DNA of 64,000 nt from Miscanthus floridulus (lineage: Eukaryota; Streptophyta; Magnoliopsida; Poales; Poaceae), in contig NC_089584.1 of assembly GCF_019320115.1 (NCBI RefSeq), positions 99,311,792 to 99,375,791 of the forward strand, read 5' to 3'. The notes under the pieces were generated by a model. The model saw only the letters and a list, made by a program, of their open reading frames with translations. It was not told the origin of the DNA and searched no databases. Of this stretch, positions 59,500-64,000 are shown in pieces. The first letter of the stretch is position 1, and each line of letters starts with the position of its first letter. Made by a program: the position numbers and the translations under genes.

Positions 59500-61700
59500 G
59501 CCCTTTATTATCCGGAAATCATAGGCTATACCATAAACCCATGTCGACTGTGTGTTCTCCAAACACACTGGGTGGTAAGCCTTTTGTATGCGGATCCGTA
59601 AGCACTTGCTTGTTACTTATATGTTCAATACTTTTAGTATGATTCCGGACTTTCTCCTTCACAACGTACAACTTTAACGTCAATGTGTTTGGCAGCACAC
59701 TTGACCTGTTGTTATGGGAGCGAACTACTTAAATGGTTATTGCTGTTGTATACCATTATCAATTCTGGGTGTAAGTTTTTTAACCACTTCGCCTGTCCTT
59801 AAGCCTCATAACAAGCTATACCATGGTTATGCATCTTTGATGACACCATAACTGTTTCTTTGGAGCTTTTCCATAATAAAACTCCAACTGCGAGTGTTAG
59901 CTACTATGTGGGTTTCACTAAACATCTCGTCAAAATTTAACTTTTGTACCCACAACTATTTGAGAGTACTTATTCTTTCTTACTCACCATGAGGCCTATA
60001 AATTTTTGCATAATTGCAAAACATTCTCAACTCCATTCCAGTGATCTACATCTGGACTGGACTTCTGCCAAAAACATCCCGGATACATAAACTGTGTAAG
60101 GGTAAGTTCTTGCTTATAAGCATTCAGTAAGCTTCCAACAGTTGAAGCATATAGGACGTCCATTTGATCGATCTCACATTTATTCTTGGAACACTGAAAG
60201 TTCTAAAAACTATTACCCTTGACTATAGGAACAGGCGCAGGTTTATTCACATATATACTTTATTTCTTTAGAATCTTCTCTAAGTATGCACTTGAGATAG
60301 TTCTAATACCCCTTTTCCTTTTATCTCGGTAAGTTCCAATTCTTGGAACGAATGATGCTTTACCAAGACCATTCTCATTGAAACTTGAGGACAAGAACTG
60401 CTTCTTCTCCAACAGTAGATTAACACCACTACTAGCGAGTAAGGTGCTACCCACATGCAGGATTAGGAAAATAAATTTCCCATGTTTAAACTTTGCATAA
60501 ATACAATTATCCTCTACATTCTCTTTAAAACCCAAACTTTCTTATTGTACTGTCAAACTTCAAGAACCACTATCTTGAAGCTTGCTTTAATCCATAAATG
60601 GATTTCTTTAGGCAACATCCCTTTACGTTCTTTTCCTTCCACGACAAAACCTTTTGAGTTATGCCATGTAAACATTTCCATACAAATCCTCGTTGAGGAA
60701 TGTGTCTTTACATCCTTCTGATGTAACTGTAAATAGTAATGTGCCACTAATACCATTATGATTATAAAAGAATCCTTGCAAGCTTATTATAATCTATTCC
60801 TTCTCTTTGTGTAAATCATTTCACCACAAGTGGCGCTTTATAGCTTTTCATATTTCCTTTGGAGTCACATTTGTCTTGTAGACCCATTACAGCCTACTAT
60901 GTTGGCTCCATTGGGAATTATTTCTAAGTCCCAAACATCATTGGTATTTATCGATTTCATTTCATCTTCCTTTGTTTCTTGCCATTTAGATGAGTGAACG
61001 CCTCTCATGGCTTTTTCAAATGAGATGAAATTATCCTCTATTTGAATTTCTTTCTTAACATTGACTTCTTAGTCACCAGAAATATCTGATTTTCTTATTC
61101 TTTGAGACCTTCTGGGGCCTCATGGCACTTCTTTCATATGGAGCTATTGTTACTCTTCATTGCCAAAAGGCAATTGTTCTATAGCCTCCTGTATTATAAG
61201 ATTCTTCTTTACTTATTCATCTTCTTTAAGAGCTAACATCAGGTGTTGTATACCCATACAACATCAACATGTATTAAGCAATTTGTTGCTCTAAAAACAC
61301 TGTAGTGGATATGTAATCCCACTTCTATTCAAGCCTTAGGTATCTACATACCATGCTCCCCCGGATTACTCCATCTTTTGTAAAGATGGTGTATCTTCAA
61401 ATTTCTTATTTTGGGTTTAATCTGCTAAAAAACTCATACGGCGCGTTTAGCACCGCTTTGATAACTCTGAACTCGTCAAGTATAAATACTAGCCAACTAT
61501 GCTATCTTCCTATTAAAACTATAAAAAGGTCCAGGAATTTAGCTATTTCTTTACTTTAGGGGTATCGTTATTATGACCGTCTTACTCCCTCAACGATCAC
61601 AATCATCTTTTATAGATCACTTTTACCTTCAATGCATAGTATGCATTGCATTATCTGAAGTATGGGGAAGTATCTTTCTTAATTAATCTTACATTTCTCC
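59500..61700 (-). pseudogene. Copia pol remnant (integrase end, RT, RNase H)
   Basis: Readable blocks in sense order: FEKAMRGVHSSKWQETKEDE with VWDLEIIPNGA (about 61020-60890, RT N-terminus), LVAHYYLQLHQKDVKT and FVVEGKE (60756-60640), GFKENVEDNCIYAKFKHGKF with the catalytic block as LHVGSTLLASS (60535-60400), YLEKILKK (about 60262), then RNase H pieces with AAKHIDVKVV and TDPHTKGLPP-like text (59740-59560). RT and RNase H copy element RNA into DNA. The usual YVDD catalytic motif reads HVGS, and frames are broken throughout, so it is inactive. Confidence 0.85.
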
Positions 61701-61715
61701 CCCTCGAAATGTGGT

Positions 61716-62568
61716 ATGATAGTACATATGTTAACCAATCCTGCATGGCAGGAGAGTTTGGCATAGTACTTATCCCGCATGGCGGGAGAAGGATGTGATG
61801 ACTCATGTGCTCTAAGTGTATCCCGCACATGGAGAGAAGTTTGAGGTAGCTTTTATGCTATCCTAGTATTGACCGTACACTCTGATTGTGTCATGGTCAT
61901 TAAGTACTCAATGAGTTTAAGAATAAAAGAAAGTTGCATGTGAACCAAAAGATAAGAATGATATGCAAGCATGACTTGCAGAAGTATTGATAATAACAGA
62001 CTATGTTGAGTTTTGAAGTGTAATGAGAAAAATGTACTCCCATACGAATTTTGTTTGCATGATGTAATCATGTGGATGAAGTAAGTAATCAAAGTTTCCT
62101 CATTCACAAGAGTTCTGAATGTTTTGAAATGTGGTATGAACTTTTCTACCACAATTTTGAAACATTCAGAACTCTTGTGAATGAGGAAACTTTGATTACT
62201 TACTTCATCCACATGATTACATCATGCAAACAAAATTCGTATGGGAGTATATTTTTCTCATTACACTTCAAAACTCAACATAGTCTATTATTATCAATAC
62301 TTCTGCAAGTCATGCTTGCATATCATTCTTATCTTTTGGTTCACATGCAACTTTCTTTTGTTCTTAAACTCATTGAGTACTTAATGACCATGACACAATC
62401 AGAGTGTACGGTCAATACTAGGATAGCATAAAAGCTACCTCAAACTTCTCTCCATGTGCGGGATACACTTAGAGCACATGAGTCATCACATCCTTCTCCC
62501 GCCATGCGAGATAAGTACTATGCCAAACTCTCCCGCCATGCAGGATTGGTTAACATATGTACTATGCC
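61716..62568. repeat. Near-perfect inverted repeat, arms about 420 bp, loop about 10 nt
   Basis: 61720 onward (TAGTACATATGTTAACC) is the reverse complement of sequence ending 62564; the symmetry centre is near 62142. The arms meet at TGTGGTA, a short loop, TACCACA. Two ORFs of 119 codons, one per strand, encode almost the same peptide simply because of the symmetry. Transcription would give a long hairpin RNA. Confidence 0.93.
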
Positions 62569-62652
62569 AACTTTACCCCGCCATGCGGGTATTTTCTCAA
62601 ACTTTTCCCGCCATGCGGGTGCTATCATAAACTTTTTCCCGCCATGCGAGAT
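62484..62652. repeat. Tandem units with palindromic core CCCGCCATGCGGG
   Basis: Five CCCGCCATGC(G/A)-type cores at intervals of about 30-45 bp, each able to fold as a 5-bp stem with a CAT loop; spacers are ...AAACTTT/AAACTC. Copies also lie in the left arm of the inverted repeat (61745-61790). Confidence 0.8.
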
Positions 62653-62869
62653 ATTCCTTTTAACGGACATAATTGTCAGGATTGGCTCGTGTTCAATCAT
62701 CAAATTCAGAAATAAATCCAAATATTCTTTTAACACACATGTTTAATCCAATGTTAGTCAAATTAAATATGTATATGACTTTTACAACTCTCATAAGTGA
62801 AACTAAAAATAAATTCTTCTCCACAGAGAGTATATAAAAGACATTTCTCAATGAAGACTCTCATTGATC

Positions 62870-63050
62870 TATCTCTTTTCTTGGATCAATATCCTAGAAT
62901 TCTTTTCTTTTGAAGCCATTCTTTAAAGAGAACATAGTCCCTTAACCAATGGCATTCTTTCATACATAACTTGCCCTTAGGCATTTCATCATCTGAGTCA
63001 CAAGTACCCAGCTCATTTCTCTTTCTGCCTTCAAGAATGAAAGCATGGAG
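62870..63050 (-). pseudogene. Copia gag remnant near a degenerate zinc knuckle
   Basis: Minus-strand text reads DSDDEMPKGKLC then MKECHWLRDYVLFKEWLQKK, matching the Gag knuckle-to-FKKWL region of plant copia elements with altered residues. No full ORF. Confidence 0.5.
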
Positions 63051-63104
63051 GTCTTTTGTCTAAAAAATATTCAACAATAATGCTCATTAAACTTTGAAAA
63101 CTTT

Positions 63105-63545
63105 ATGTTCTATTCTATATCACTGTTGGGCAGAAATAGAATAAAACATTATTCTTCTACATTAATTCCACATCACCATTAGGCAGAAATGGAATTAACG
63201 TATAGAAATTCAATAATCTTGAAAACATAGAATTGCTCCTCAAAATTAAATTCTCCCATTGGTTTGAATTTAATTAGAAGATAATTAACTTCATTGCAGC
63301 GGAAACATGAAAATACATTTCTCTAGTTTAAGAGCATTCCTTGATCTTTATCTTTTCTCTGAAAAATTGGTCACTTTGATGCAAAATTCATCAGAGATTT
63401 AAACTTTAAACATAAAACTCATAGAATTATAATATTGTTATCATCAACGTTGGTCAGAAAATAACAATACCATAATTTAACTTTAAACTTAAACTTATAA
63501 AATTGTTATCATCAACGTTGGTCAGAAAATAACAATATTATAATT
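63105..63545. repeat. Four dispersed copies of an ATCA.C.TTGG.CAGAAA motif with inverted flanks
   Basis: Copies at about 63110-63147, 63165-63199, 63427-63470 and 63496-63540. Each is bordered by short inverted words (TTATTCT/AGAATA, AATTCCA/TGGAATT, TTGTTAT/ATAACAA). The last two are nearly identical over about 45 bp. Confidence 0.7.
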
Positions 63546-64000
63546 TATCTTAACTATCAACCGACTATTCCTCCAATTAAATTTTTTTCAGCTGGTTCTA
63601 ATTTTAACTGGAGGATAAATTTTCCATCAATTATTGAATAACTATAACTGCTCTTCAAATTAGAAGACAATAAACCTTTAACTTTGCAACGAAAACTTGA
63701 CAAAGTTTCTTTTCCTACTTTTCAGAAGCATTTTTCTCTACTCTTTGAAAATTCTAACACGTTGGTGCAAAAATTATTAGAGATTTTAAATCATTCTTTG
63801 AATGAAATCATCAAAATTTGCTTCTGAAAAATAATAAAACAACTCTTAATCACCACTGTGCATTCGGCCCAACCGGAGATACGGCCCGGGCTCATTCTTT
63901 TCTTTTCTCGGCCCAAGACAGCAGAAGCTGGCTCGGCCCAAATCGGCATCTAGCCCGGCCTTGCTCCCTCGCGCGCCCGCTCTACCACCCAGGCCGCAAC
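63546..64000. other. Unassigned end of window
   Basis: AT-rich to 63850, then GC-rich with repeated CGGCCCA/GGCCCAA words. Probably copia leader or 5' LTR approach, but the element end is outside the window. Confidence 0.35.

Larger units (their letters stand above)
58870..64000 (-). mobile_element. Decayed Ty1/copia retrotransposon, truncated by the window end
   Basis: Sense is the minus strand: gag remnant near 63000, pol remnants 61700-59500, PPT 59321-59330, 3' LTR below 59320. RT reads GFKENVEDNC and FLSSSFNENGLGKASFV; RNase H reads AAKHIDVKVV and a later THSRHGFMV. Many stops and frameshifts. The 5' LTR is not in the window. An inverted repeat of about 850 bp sits between gag and pol remains. 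Confidence 0.8.

Noticed and set aside
61853..62431. Two 119-codon ORFs on opposite strands with nearly the same peptide
   Set aside because: They mirror each other because of the inverted repeat; no independent coding evidence.
62484..62652. CRISPR-like array
   Set aside because: Repeats are short, imperfect and palindromic with related spacers, in a plant retrotransposon; no cas genes.

Overview
The window is plant nuclear DNA, almost certainly from a grass. The evidence is the dense Tourist- and Stowaway-type MITEs, long LTR retrotransposons primed by initiator-Met tRNA, Mutator-like elements with long terminal inverted repeats, a GC-rich first exon, and abundant grass-type Ty1/copia and Ty3/gypsy remains. 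An Andropogoneae genome (sorghum, sugarcane or Miscanthus type) is my inference from the overall flavour of the repeats. I see one convincing intact host gene; nearly everything else is mobile DNA, much of it nested.

Layout. (1) 1-20 kb: a degenerate hAT-like sequence is interrupted by a Sirevirus-like, gag-only LTR element (1270-19673, TSD CTACG). Its gag is itself split by a second LTR element (4757-17045, TSD CTTTA) with 4.4-kb LTRs. That inner element has no recognisable gag or pol but keeps one intact ORF (11010-11849). (2) 20.4-24.2 kb: a five-exon RING-H2 E3 ubiquitin ligase gene on the minus strand. (3) 25.3-45.1 kb: a Mutator-like element with inverted repeats of several hundred bp carries a decayed plant-mobile-domain (PMD) gene. 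An exon of that gene is split by a Ty3/gypsy chromovirus (28416-43694, TSD ATCCC, 4.4-kb LTRs). (4) 45.1-58.9 kb: MITE-rich spacer with a small relative of the same Mutator family, a hAT element with perfect ends and an 8-bp TSD, a long-TIR element holding a broken HSP70 fragment, and several minisatellites. (5) 58.9-64 kb: a decayed minus-strand Ty1/copia element that runs off the window and contains an inverted repeat of about 850 bp.

The most striking observation is in the gypsy element. The extra ORF between its 5' LTR and gag (call it ORF0, 37614-38540) begins with a nearly exact copy of the histone H3 N-terminal tail, including K4, the ARKS context of K9, and K14. The codon at H3 Gln5 is now TAG. 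After the tail come a small globular domain, a coiled coil and a very acidic C-terminus. The same element ends its pol with a chromodomain-like segment, so one transposon carries both an H3-tail look-alike and a putative H3-tail reader. The inner LTR element at 4757-17045 keeps a homologous ORF0 (without the H3 tail) as its only ORF, which suggests this protein family matters for mobility or host interaction.

Limits: identities, copy ages and expression cannot be computed here. Splice sites were read by eye, and family assignments rest on motif recognition.
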